The translations under genes were made by a program, and so were the position numbers. 64,000 nt of DNA from Pycnopodia helianthoides (Eukaryota; Echinodermata; Asteroidea; Forcipulatida; Asteriidae): assembly GCA_032158295.1 (NCBI GenBank), contig CM063249.1, forward strand, positions 3,301,195-3,365,194, written 5' to 3'. Positions within the stretch are counted from its first letter, which is position 1, and every line of letters begins with the position of its first letter. Below the pieces are notes generated by a model. It was not told the DNA's origin. It was given only the letters and a program-made list of their open reading frames with translations, and ran no database searches. This document shows positions 25,101-35,400 of the stretch, in pieces.

Positions 25101-28100
25101 GTTGGAGGGGGGGGGGCGGGTTTCCAATAGAGCAACAAGGCCGTGAAATGAATGGCCGACATTCCCATTTGATAGATATGCAATAACATAGATCCACTTC
25201 TTCACTTTATGCATTGCAAATGTAGTCACTCGCTTATTTAAAAAACTGTATGTGGCGTGTCGTGGCCGAGTGGTCTAGTTCACCGGACCCAAGCTCTGGT
25301 GTTTTCAGCAGCACAGTGTGGGTTCGAGCCCCGGTCATGACACTTGTGCCCTTTAGGAAAGCACTTAACCATTATTGCTTCGTAAAAAGTTGGGAAGGTA
25401 GTGCATTCTGCTCTCTACCAGCCAGGCTCCTACTGGATGATACCCACGCCTACATCTTTACGGACTGTGAAGGGGGCAGGAGTAGGTGGCAACGTGCCTC
25501 TGGTGTCAGCTGATTTGGGTCAAGAGCCCAAATCAGTTTAAGTGTAGCCCACCCCTTGAGTGGCCGTTCAGCCTTGTGAGTTAGGCGATATCTCATACAA
25601 AAAAAAATGATTTTTTTTTTAATTCCAGTAACTATCCGTTTATGATTATTCTCAAAGGGTGCGTGATTTAATGCGAGCCGGTGTGATGAAAGAGGCCGAT
25701 AAACCTCTATGGTATGACGTGATGGCAACGTTTCCCCCAAGAGATGACCCAACGTATCATAGAGAATCTGCTCGTGATTTCCTGCCTCAGATCCTGTATG
25801 AGGAGGATAAAGTACGATCGTAAGTAAAATTGAAAAAAGCTTAACCTTCCCAGCAGTAGCAGGTTCATTTCTGTCCTGGGCCCAATTTCATAAAGCTGTT
25901 AAGCAGGAAATACTGCTTAGCAAATTTCTTTGCTAAGCATAAAATAAGTGGGCACCAGTCGTAACAGTGTAAACTTTATGAAATTTCGGCTGGTAACCTG
26001 TCTGTGCTAAGCAAGATTTGTCCTGTACTTAGCAAGTTCTCGTGCTTACAGGCTTATGAAATTGGGCCCTGATACTTAAAGGATGTATACGTTTGGTAAT
26101 TGGAACGCACTGTTTGTTTCAATCCTATATGTTGTAGATATATACCATACAAGTAACCTGTGAAAATCTCATTTCAAAAGGTAGCAGTGTTTTTGAGATA
26201 TTGCTGACAATCTGGAGCCGTTATGTCCATGTAGTCCAGAATAATCTGCAACTGGAATACACAATCGGAGAAATGTTTCTACACTTCTCAGATTCAAATT
26301 TTTGGGGATAAAAACTGGTATCTTTTTCCATAACCACATAACTTCAGAGTGAAATGTTTCTCAAAACGCTTTTATACTATCAGAAGCTGCTGTACCTCTT
26401 ACCAAGTATTTTTTATTGCCATTAATTTTATGAGTAATTACCCAACGTATTGATGGATTGCAATACGCGTCATCGGCCGCCATCTTTGATGAATTGTGCA
26501 CGCGTGAAGAGCTATCATTGGCTGAGAGTCGTGCGTAGCGCGTACACGCGTGCACTTTTCCATTGTTTTACATCAAAGATGGCGGTCAATGACGCGTATT
26601 GCAATCCATCTATACAGACCCTTTAAAAGGAAAGTGTAGAGAAAGCAAATTATCTTGATGATGTTGCTTTAATAGAATGATCCATGAAGATAGGGTCTCA
26701 ATAGATTGGTAAATACTCCAAAGTTTAATGACTATGAAAATTTACGTGGTGAGAAGCACTGCGGCTGTTGACAGTATAAACTATTTTGAGAAAGGATTCC
26801 CTTTGAGGTAATATGGTTTGGAAAATTTTTCACCCAAAAGCTTTTGAACCTGAGAAACGATTCATGCATGAATCGTTTCTCAGATACCATAGGTTCTTTT
26901 TTGTTGGTAAGAAGTTTGCAGGCTAGAGATGTGGCTGGTACCCTCTTTCATCTCGCTAAACAGGGATGGATTTTATGTTCTTGTAAAAATACAATGACAG
27001 TTTTTTGCTGTTTTTTTCAGCAAATAGACACAGTATTCAGCTGAAACTTCCACATGCAACTTCTGTAGTACTTATAGTAGATACTTATCTTTCTTTATAA
27101 TTTTGGGAAAATAGAATTAGCTGTTTGCAAACTTCTTACCAACCAAAAGAATCTATGGTATAAATACAAAAAATAGTTAATGGCCTGACATTTCAACCCT
27201 AGCAGAGTCTTTCTTAAAGGCTTTATAATTTTGCCTATAAATTAGCATTACGTTGACAAAAAACAATTTAAGCAACTTATTTTTGTCTCTTTTACAGCCA
27301 ATTTTACAAAGTCTACGGTAATCAGATGTTGATAGATTTACCAGCCATGACAGTGTCAGACGATCTCCGTGCCACAGGTAAGCACTGATTTAACTTTCTG
27401 AGATTCTTTGTAGTGTGAGCAAGTCTAGCATGTATCGAAAACAAGAAAAACGACTTGAACGAAGACTATTATTTTTCTATGATATCAAATCATAAACGTC
27501 ACGTCTGGCTGTCATAAAAAAATGGAGGAATATTTGATGTTTTTGCCCGCTATATTGAGGGTGTGTACAGCATTGGTGAGATGGAAAATATAAATGCTCA
27601 CAGATTTGCACACAACTTACATGGTATAAAGATGGTCATGGTGGTAAACTTCCCTTGCAATAGTTTTGCTTGAAATGCTATTATAGTTTTTAGGAAATGA
27701 GTTAAACAGTTGGGTCTTTATCTCATGACTCCAAAGACTAATTAAGATTAACGTTTCACAGGTTTGTTCTTTCATATCTATGTTGGGTCACATAAAGTGT
27801 GGATACTAGTCTGTGAAAATTGCCAATGTTGTACACATGCTTTAAGAAACGTCTGTCGGAAGTCTGTCCCTCAAAAAAATTGCAGATAAAGACGTCATCA
27901 GATGTGAAGTGGTTAAAGCTGAAACCTTATATTTTGTACCTCTAGGTTTATCACCAAGTACAACGAGTTACGAACGGAAGGGAACACAGATCCAGTGGAG
28001 TTATTTGAAGCAACAGCAGCAGCCTTAGCTCAGGAGGGTTTTGTACTCACCAAGCAAAGTGAGAGAAGGCTAAGGAAAAAGAAAGTAAGTAAATCTGAGG

Positions 28101-29712
28101 ATGAGGCATTCTTGAAAAGCCAGTCTAAGCCAGAGTTGTCATCAAGTTTTCAGGGCAAATCTGAAGTCTTGATTTAAGTCGCAGGTCTTCTAGGTCGAGT
28201 CTAAAGTAAAGTCCCAAGTCTTCGGGATGATGGATCAAGTAGCCAGTCTTTCGGGTCAAGTTTAAAGTCAAGTGCCAAGTCTTTGGGATCAAGTAGCAAG
28301 TCTTTTAGGTCAAGTTGAAAGTCAAGTTCCAAGTCTTTCAGGTTAAACTTAAAGTCAAGTCTCAAGTATTTGGAATCAATCTCAATTATCAATTCAAGTC
28401 CCAATTCACAGTCTCAGTTTGGGATCAAGTCTCCAGTTTTTTAAGATTCAAGTTTAAAGACAAGTCCCAAGAGTGATGCAACAATGCAGGTCGTCGTCAT
28501 CATGTAGTGTGTTGTTGATGGATACGTCAGGGAAACAGTGACGCACCTACAGCAGGGGGGAGGGGGTCCAGCCCCCTCCCTCCACCAAGGGCCTGCCAAT
28601 TTTTATTTATTTTTTTTTGTTGGTGAGAAAAACAGAAGGGGGAAAGGAAATTATTTTCCCAAATTGTTGGCCCATTCCCAAAACCGGCTGTTCTGAATCA
28701 GTACTTTATCTTGCATACAACTTTCATCAACTAAGACGGTGTCTGGATAAACTGTGCAAGTCTCGCGCGCATTAAGACATTTTGGGGACCACTTCGGTCC
28801 CACACGCATTGCTTTAACAGGTGAAGGAAACACACACATGCGCGCACTTTAAAGGATCCCAATGTTCGGATGTGCGCGAGACTTGCACAGCGACAACATT
28901 GAAAACAGGACTTTTTGATGGACCAACCATTTGGGAAATAATTTTCTTTCCCGGGCTTCTGTTTTTCTCACAAAAAAAAAAAAACAAGAAAAATTGGCCG
29001 GAACACCAAAAATTCCTTTTCTTCAATGTTGTCGCTGTAGCCATAGCCAGAGCCATAGCCGAAGTCTTTTGATTCAGAGGCGGCTTAAGGTCATTATTTT
29101 TTTGTCAACGTAATGCTGATTTATAGGCAAAATTATAAAGAAAGATACAGTAAAAGTCACATGTGAAAGTTTCAGCTGAATACTGTGTCTACTTGCTGAG
29201 AAAACAGCAGAAAAAGCTGTCATGGTATGGCCACACAAACATTGAATCCATCCAAGTTTAGCGAGGTGACAGCGGGTACCAACCGCATCTCTGGCCGCAG
29301 CATTGGCAAATGAAACACCAACCCTCCGAAATCTGAGAAACAATTTATGCATGAATCGTTTCTCAGATTCAAATGTTTCGGGGTGAAAAAATTTATCCAA
29401 ACCATATTACCTCGAAGGGAAGCTTTTAAAAATAGTTCATGCTATCAACAGCTGCAGTCCTTCTCACCAAGTAAGTTTTTATGGTCATTAATTTTTTGGA
29501 GTATTTACCAATCTATGATCCCACCTTTAAGATGCACTTCATACTGATTGTGTGTTTTTTTTGTTCAGGTCGATGCAAAACCAGAAGTTGGCTCGGTCAA
29601 AGGATTAGCGTTGCTTCTACAGCAAGCCCTGGAGAGCCAAAGCAATCCGACAGAGGGCGCTTCTGCGGCGTCTTCACCCGCATCGCAAGAGGATGATAAA
29701 GATGAAAGATGA
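19185..29712 (+). CDS. MRPS23: Mitochondrial small ribosomal subunit protein mS23 (MRPS23), 5 exons, frame break in exon 3
   Basis: Exons are 19185-19231, 25658-25819, 27298-27377, 27946-28084 and 29569-29712. The product is a structural protein of the mitochondrial 28S ribosomal subunit. The start MASLSRLEKFGTLFTR and the next exon (RDLMRAGVMKEADKPLWYDV, then FPPRDDPTYHRESARD) match the mS23 family closely, as do FYKVYG in exon 3 and FITKYNEL, ALAQEGFVLT in exon 4. The C-terminus is acidic and Ser/Ala-rich and ends at TGA 29710-29712. Exons total 572 nt. One further base would give exactly 190 aa, the human length, because the frame entering exon 4 is shifted by one. Reading the end of exon 3 in the other frame gives SPCHRF just before exon 4's ITKY, which resembles human STCQRFVEKY, so a base appears to be missing near 27320-27330. 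Intron 1 (6.4 kb) holds the foldback transposon. The gene lies head-to-head with CUEDC1. Confidence 0.9.
19587..19595. other. Left target-site duplication of the foldback element
   Basis: TACATCCTG directly precedes the left end of the element and is identical to the nine bases after its right end. Confidence 0.85.
20095..22195 (+). repeat. Tandem array, about 10 units of 215-230 bp (left arm of foldback element)
   Basis: Each unit contains GACGGGTTGCTCCACCAATT, then a spacer, then the inverse GTGGAGCAACCCGTC, so every unit can form a hairpin with about 15 bp arms. This is followed by GCGGAACGATTG and a variable AT-rich stretch with GCGCGAAATGAAAC. Units start near 20129, 20354, 20579, 20794, 21025, 21256, 21470, 21682, 21898 and 22125. 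The short minus-strand frames seen here (MVYWNWWSNPSLI) are the repeat itself and not genes. Confidence 0.88.
22292..22558 (+). pseudogene. PHD-finger-like gene fragment in the core of the foldback element
   Basis: An 88-codon frame ends with RQMVFCEGDCQDWFHVECV. The pattern C-x3-C-x3-WFH-x2-C is the second half of a PHD-type zinc finger. The first zinc-binding pair is not visible, and the frame stops 11 residues later. It may be a captured host exon or a remnant of a transposon-encoded protein. A second open stretch at 22951-23223 in the same core is not recognisable. No function is claimed. Confidence 0.4.
23445..24000 (-). repeat. Inverted tandem array, about 3 units (right arm of foldback element)
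   Basis: The same unit as the left array appears on the opposite strand, with GGTGGAGCAACCCGTC near 23516, 23738 and 23965. The right arm has only three units against about ten on the left, so the arms are strongly asymmetric. Confidence 0.85.
24460..24468. other. Right target-site duplication of the foldback element
   Basis: TACATCCTG directly follows the right end (CCAACGTCC) and matches the left duplication base for base. Confidence 0.85.
25253..25612 (+). mobile_element. tRNA-derived SINE, type 2, at end of MRPS23 intron 1
   Basis: A full type 2 copy whose A/T-rich tail ends about 45 bp before the exon 2 acceptor at 25657. Confidence 0.82.
25878..26069 (+). mobile_element. MITE family D, copy 1, in MRPS23 intron 2
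   Basis: Terminal inverted repeats are GGGCCCAATTTCATA and TATGAAATTGGGCCC. The interior is rich in GCTTAGCA and TGCTAAGC. Confidence 0.8.
26078..26635 (+). mobile_element. MITE family F copy interrupted by a palindromic element
   Basis: It starts with the GTTTGGTAATTGGA block shared with 13988-14396 and contains the same interior (TTCTCAGATTCAAATTT). Near its far end it is interrupted by the 159 bp element at 26452-26610. Confidence 0.65.
26452..26610. mobile_element. Palindromic MITE E nested in MITE F
   Basis: The ends GATGGATTGCAATACGCGTC and its complement form arms of about 40 bp, each containing a CCATCTTTGATG or CATCAAAGATGG block. The centre is CG-rich with repeated ACGCGTG motifs. 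Confidence 0.8.
28190..28460 (+). repeat. Degenerate AAGTC-rich repeat in MRPS23 intron 4
   Basis: Irregular repeats of about 30 bp of the type AAGTCAAGTGCCAAGTCTTT continue through the region. The minus-strand frame DLELDFQLDLKDLLLDPKDL comes from this repeat and is not a gene. Confidence 0.75.
28594..29002. mobile_element. Inverted-repeat element in MRPS23 intron 4
   Basis: Arms of about 80 bp at 28594-28672 and 28917-29002 pair imperfectly: GAGAAAAACAGAAG with CTTCTGTTTTTCTC, and AATTATTTTCCCAAAT with ATTTGGGAAATAATTTTC. The interior contains GTGCAAGTCTCGCGC in both orientations. Confidence 0.72.
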
Positions 29713-30344
29713 TGAGGCACGAGGTCCGGCTGCTTTAAGACGACGTAACGGAGAACTCATTGATGTAGTCATGTTTCCATAGTAATGTGGCTGTTTGATT
29801 GTGGAGTACAGCAACATCACACCTGTATTCCTGAGGCACAGATCGGGATGTTTTAGCAAGTGGCCATTTTGTTTCGTGTCAATGCAAAAAAACTCTGTAT
29901 CGTAAAACCCAAGCCAATTCAGTAACATCGCAGTTTTTTGTAATTGCAGTATCGTATCACTCCGAACCCACCTGTGTAAAGTGTGCAAGACACAACATTC
30001 TTAAAAAAAAAAATCTTTCTCACACTGAGATGATGACAGTTTGTTGGTTTTTAAATGTAACTGTGTTGTGCAAGGTGTTTTGACTTACCCCATTGAGGAC
30101 ATCAGTCAGCACTTTGTCGTTGCCCATCAAAAAATTTGGTTTCTAAATCAACATTTGGTGCTCGATATGGGGCATGGTGTACCCCCCCCTTATTGTGTCT
30201 TCGTTGTGTGCTTGGATTCTCAGGATTTCTTTAGAGGATTTAGGGTGTTGGTGGGGGTGGGTGGTACTTCTGTACAAGGGGGGGGGAATACCCTTTGCCC
30301 CATATTAGGAATGGTATACAAATCAACAGTTTTTTATAATAATA

Positions 30345-30660
30345 ATAAAATAATAGTGGCTTCTTATATAGCGCTCATATCCGTCACTCTCAGGCGCTCA
30401 AGGCGCTTCAACGGTCATTATTTTCCTACAAGGTATATGTGGAGCCACTTTTTGAAGTTTGAGACCTATTCCTTTACATAGCACAATGTAATGGTTTACA
30501 AGGTGCGGTGGCGCAATATGCTGCCAATCAAACAGGAACACCGGGCGAACCCCTTCTCTTTTCGATGAGTGCACTGGTTCTTTTACGTGCATTACACAAC
30601 ACACGGACCAACAACTTACGTCCCATCGAAGGACGCAGCAATAATGGTTAAGTGTTTCTG
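30345..30660 (-). mobile_element. SINE type 1, 5'-truncated, downstream of MRPS23
   Basis: The (TAA)n tail and TATATAGCGCTCATATCCG lie at the left. The body on the minus strand includes TTTACGTGCATTACACAACA and the GACGCAGCAATAATGGTTAA block. The tRNA head is absent. Confidence 0.72.
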
Positions 30661-31589
30661 CTATGAATTTAAAATTTAAGATTTTTTGTTGCTGAAAGTA
30701 TTCAGGAAGCTTACAAGCATTTCAATTTTAAGAGATTTAAAGTGTGTTAGAATAACCAAAATAAAGAACAGTTTTTCTTGACAATTAAAGAATAACTGAA
30801 CTGATATTAAAATGTCTTCTTGGTTTTTTTAACTTTAACTTATGATACAAAGTCTTTATTGTTGGCGTTTTTGTTGCCATGAATGTATTCTTATGAGAGT
30901 TATTTGTTTGGGTTGTAGTGGACGGGGGAGATCGTCGCGCTGTTCCCCCTGTCCATGGCTCTCTGGTGTACCCATGATCGTGCCTACCACTCAAAGGACA
31001 CCCTTTCCACGAAAATGCGAAGCTTTCAAAACTCAAACCGTCCGGGGGAATTTCTTCTGTGTACCAGCGCTTTGCAAGGTAAACAGGGGTACGTGTACAC
31101 ATAGGTCGTTGTCAAAACCAGTCTTTGTCTAAGCCTCTAGCTTGTGGGCCATCGGTAATTTTGAAAATGTGCACTTTCAATATGGGGGCACTCAAACAGA
31201 CGGGACGGTGCCTAAGCTGGAGCTAATGGTGTACGCCCATAGCCCGAGTCCGGTTAGTCGAAGGTTCAATAGTCCGAACGCACAAATTCCATTACAGGGG
31301 GTTCATATCAGAAAATGAAATAGGGATTGTTATTCCGAACATTAGATGCGATAGTCAGGTCCATTGATCCAGTTTACTGGTCTGAAGGTTCGGTAGCCGA
31401 ATCGACGATAAGGTGCATAGTGATATGGAGATTCAACTTTTGTCAGTTCGGCCCTATCGGACCTATTGTGCAGTTCGGATAAGAACCTTCGCTATCGGAA
31501 TCCTTCCACCTATTGACCTTGAAACGAACCCTTCAGGCTTAACTACCTATCGGGACATCGACCTCGATACGGAGCTGTAACCTGTAGCT

Positions 31590-31897
31590 ATACCAAGCGT
31601 GGTTTCGCAAACCAAAGAGAAAGCAGCAAAATGTCGGCAGTCAGGGGGCTATAGTATCTTCCTTGATCACCAGGGGACCGGTTCAAATCACACGGGGACT
31701 ACGTGGATTGGGTTTTTCAGTCCCTGCCTGATTGGTGGGTTTTTCCTGGAATATTTCTCTGGGGTTTTCCTCCCACACCTAAAACTGAAACTTCCTTCAT
31801 TGTCTTCTCTCCACGGGGTTCTTGCTAGTATAGTGATTAAGTTCGCTTTCTGAGAGTCCTTGGCTTCACAACCAGAATTAATAAATGAATAAATGAA
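31590..31897 (+). mobile_element. SINE-like element with conserved 3' body
   Basis: GGACCGGTTCAAATCACACG resembles a B box. GGGGTTTTCCTCCCACACCT and GAGTCCTTGGCTTCACAACC, with a TAAATGAATAAATGAA tail, resemble the 3' parts of broadly distributed invertebrate SINEs. Confidence 0.55.
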
Positions 31898-32394
31898 TTG
31901 AAATCAAACAAAATTCTGATAAACAGTGAGTATATGCTTTGCAAGATTCAACAATTTGGAGGTAGAACTCTAAGACAGTAACCCCAGGGCTGGATTTCAC
32001 ATAGCACTAGGATTTATCTCAAGATAAGTTTTCAATATCACCACAGTGATTTGTATTCCGACATCACTCTTTGCGGATAGCAATTTGAGTGATACACTCA
32101 AGATTAATATGAACTCGTTCTGAAATAGGCCCTGTTTTTGTGTCTCAAAAATGTCCCCCTTTTTTCTCTGCATTTTCTTTAATAATGCTGATTCAGTCAG
32201 CTATTGTAAGCTTGTATTGGATATTTACCAAAAACCAATGCATTAGGCTTTAATTTTGAATGAATGATGCATCACAGACACTTATTAATTGTTCGAACAA
32301 ACTGACACAAGAGGGCGTTGTAATGTTAATCAAAAGAGGGCGCTTTTTTAAAGGGAAAAGCGCGCAGTTTTTTCTTAGGAAATTACAGAGGGCG

Positions 32395-32452
32395 CTGTTT
32401 TAATTCGCGCCATTTCGTTGTTTACCACGGCGAAAAAAACTTACTTCCCAAA
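32395..32452 (+). promoter_or_regulatory. Probable SSRP1 proximal promoter / 5' UTR
   Basis: ATTCGCGCCATTTCG lies 40-50 bp before the ATG and fits an E2F-type site. Upstream there are three GAGGGCGC boxes (about 32310-32400) and GGGAAAAGCGCGC. E2F control would suit a replication-linked chaperone. No TATA box is obvious. This is inferred from motifs only. Confidence 0.35.
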
Positions 32453-35400
32453 ATGACGGATGTTTTGGAGTTTTCCGACATCTCACAAGAAGTGAGAGGT
32501 GCTATGGTAAGAATTGAACACCATTTTCTTTAAGTTGTTTGTCTTTGTCTCAGTAACAATGATTAAATGTGACATTTTATTGTCGTCGATCAAGTGTCTC
32601 TGGTCACGTCGTCTTGGCTGACATGACAATGTTCCCACATTGCTCAACACATGGCATCCGCACAATTGAACTACGCCACCGCATTGCCACTGCGCCACTG
32701 CACTCAGTCATAATCATATCACTCGGTGATCACACTGAAGTCGATGGTGCCACGGCAAAAATGCCTTGTCCGACCATTGTTTGACCATGGTCCAACTCAC
32801 ACTTTCTAAGAGATTAAAAAATAATAATCTGTATCTGACTCATGACTGCCACTTTTTCATTCTATTATGAAAGTCTTATTTACTCAGAAATATTACTTTT
32901 ACTTTGATTGAAAGAGTAAAAAGTGGCAGTCGGATACCAGAGCAAGGACCTGCTAGCTGCGCTGCATAGACAGGTTTACACTGTATGCAGAGATGAATTT
33001 GAATTATTTCCCCTGAATCCTGATTACAAAGCAAAGCCAGGCGTAGTGCTTAGTTTTCAAAGGGCAAAGGAACCAAGGCATTTTCCCCTTGGTAAAAAAA
33101 AAATCATTCATCTAATCTCTATATAGTCTACTCTAACTCACTGTAGTGTTTAAGAGAGTTTATGAGGAAATTGTAAAATTCTATTATTTGAACATTTCAA
33201 GGGGCATCAAGGCAATGACCAGGGGCGATGGAAAGTGTTAAAATCATGAAAAAAAAATAAATTGGGTCATACAATGGCTGGTGGTGGTCTCGACACTGAC
33301 ACTGTGACACTGACAGTGCTACTCGCTGAATGCCGTTTCAGCTTCTTAAGGTGCACAAAATGTAGCATGACAAAACATGAAGCACCTTTTTATTCTTTTC
33401 AGGAGACATAGAATTTTCACAAATTGGTTCAGGCTTGGAAACTACATAGTCATGGTGACCCTTCAAAAGTTTCCAATAATAGACTTTAAGGTTTTCCAAT
33501 GGAAGGGTGTCCTTAGCAAAATGAAAATGGCTTTGCCCTCTCAAAGATGAAACTCCAAGCCCCGTTGGTTGTTTGGTGTTTTCATTGACAACGAAAGGAT
33601 GGGAATGGATTAACTTACTTCAAAAATAGTGATGTAAAGCTTGCAAACAGACCACGTAACCTATGGCATCATATGTTTACAGAAGAGCCACATAGCCTTG
33701 ACTTCCTGCAGGCGCGATTTGTGCACAGCCCGACGGAAGAAAACATTTAATCTGATGTTTTAGGGGGATTGCACTGTATGATTTTTTATCAAATTTTGAT
33801 GTGAAGAACTGGATCATCTGTTATTTTTATAACTTTTGAGTTTATTCAGAAATTATGACACAAAATGTCAAATTTCCCGTGTGACCAGTGTAGTTTCTCG
33901 CCTGCCAGAAAGGCCCTGGAATGTACAAGGTCATTCTTTTTGTAAACAAAGGATACAATTACAATGGTCTAGTGTTACTGTTGTGAACTAATAAATATAC
34001 ATCAATTGATAAAGATACTCCATAAACAGAAAGCCAAATTAAAAAAAAAAAAATTTGGCGTCTCCGCCAGCTTTCTTTTTAGAGGCCACCTCCTTTTTTT
34101 AACTAAAAAAAAGGGATAAATTTTAACGATCTCTGTTGAAAAAAAATTAACTTTAAAATAAACAAGATCGTATTTTTAGACTTTAGCACACACACAAAAA
34201 AAAAACCATGAAAAAAATGGCAACCATCTTAAAAAATAGCCCAGCTGGTTGTCTTAAAAACTGTGTTAGGCGGCCATTTAAAAAAAAGAGAAGAGAAAAA
34301 TAAAGGCCCTCCTTCCTTTTTTCAAAAAGGCAGGACTCTAAACATGTTTTCAAAAATTATTTTGCCTTGTACTCAGTAAAGGGGACGGGGTAGGGAAGTT
34401 CTGTTGAATGTCTCACAAATAGATTACCTTTCCACAATATAAAACATGCAAATTGTGCCCTTGTTTATTCAGCTCTCCATTTTATTTTTATAAAAATAGT
34501 AACCGATGTTCGTAATCTATTTCCAGAATGCTGGACGTCTCAAGCTGAGCAAACAGGGCGTGTTCTTCAAGAGTATCAAGACTGGCAAAGTAGAACAAGT
34601 CCACGTGGAAGACCTCGCCGAGACAAACTGGCTGAGGGTCGCCAGAGGTCACGAGCTGAAGCTCCGCCTCCAAAATGGGTCGATATTTAAATATGACGGC
34701 TTTCAAGAATCCGTAAGTTATGTTTCGTTTTTTCAATTCCTGACATCCTGATGCTTAGTAGTTTTTTTGGAGTAATTAGCAAAGGTATACCCCTCCCTTT
34801 AAAGGCACTGGACACTATTGGTAATTACTCAAAATAATTGTTAGCATAAAAACTTAATTGGTAACGAGCAATGGAGGGCTGTTGGTAGTATAAAACATTG
34901 TGAGAAACGGCTCCCTCTGAAGTAACGTAGTTTTTCAGAAAGAAGTGACAGTAAAATATTTGAACTGATTTTGAGACCTCGAAATCAAGCATCTGAAAGC
35001 ACACAACTTCGTGTGACAAGGATGTTTTTTCTTCCATTATTATCTCGCAACTTCGACGACCAATTGAGTTCAAATTTTCACAGGTTTGTTATTTTGTGCA
35101 TATGTTGAGATACACCAAGTGAGAAGACTGGTCTTTGACAATTACCAAAGGTGTCCAGTGTCTTTAAGGACCAAGTCGCGTGGGAAAATGTGAACACAAA
35201 CCACCAGAAAGTCCTTTGTTATTGTTTTTTTTTTTATTTCAGAATAAAAAACAATTACATAAAGCGTTCTTTGTTCTCTCTTTTGTGTTTTAAGGACCAC
35301 GAAAAGTTGACTGACTACATTAAGAATAATTACAATCTGACGCTGGATGAAGTGGAGCTGGCCGTCAAAGGAAGGAATTGGGGCTCGGCCAAGTTCAATG

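Larger units (their letters stand above)
29713..32394. other. MRPS23 3' flank and intergenic region before SSRP1
   Basis: It holds the MRPS23 3' UTR, a truncated SINE (30345-30660) and a SINE-like element (31590-31897). An AATAAA at about 30758 could serve as a polyadenylation signal, and another within the SINE tail is less likely. The stretch at 31190-31590 has many GTTCGG/CCGAA-type motifs in both orientations and is not recognised. Confidence 0.55.

Noticed and set aside
27300..27950. MRPS23 as a processed pseudogene because of the frame break
   Set aside because: It has introns with good splice sites and conserved exons on both sides of the break, so a missing base in the assembly is more likely.
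28201..28404. Leu/Asp-rich repeat protein on the minus strand (DLELDFQLDLKDL)
   Set aside because: It is the AAGTC-type intronic repeat read in frame; no start context or similarity supports a gene.
30041..30481. 146-codon plus-strand frame after MRPS23
   Set aside because: It runs through poly-G tracts and into a SINE body; no conserved content.
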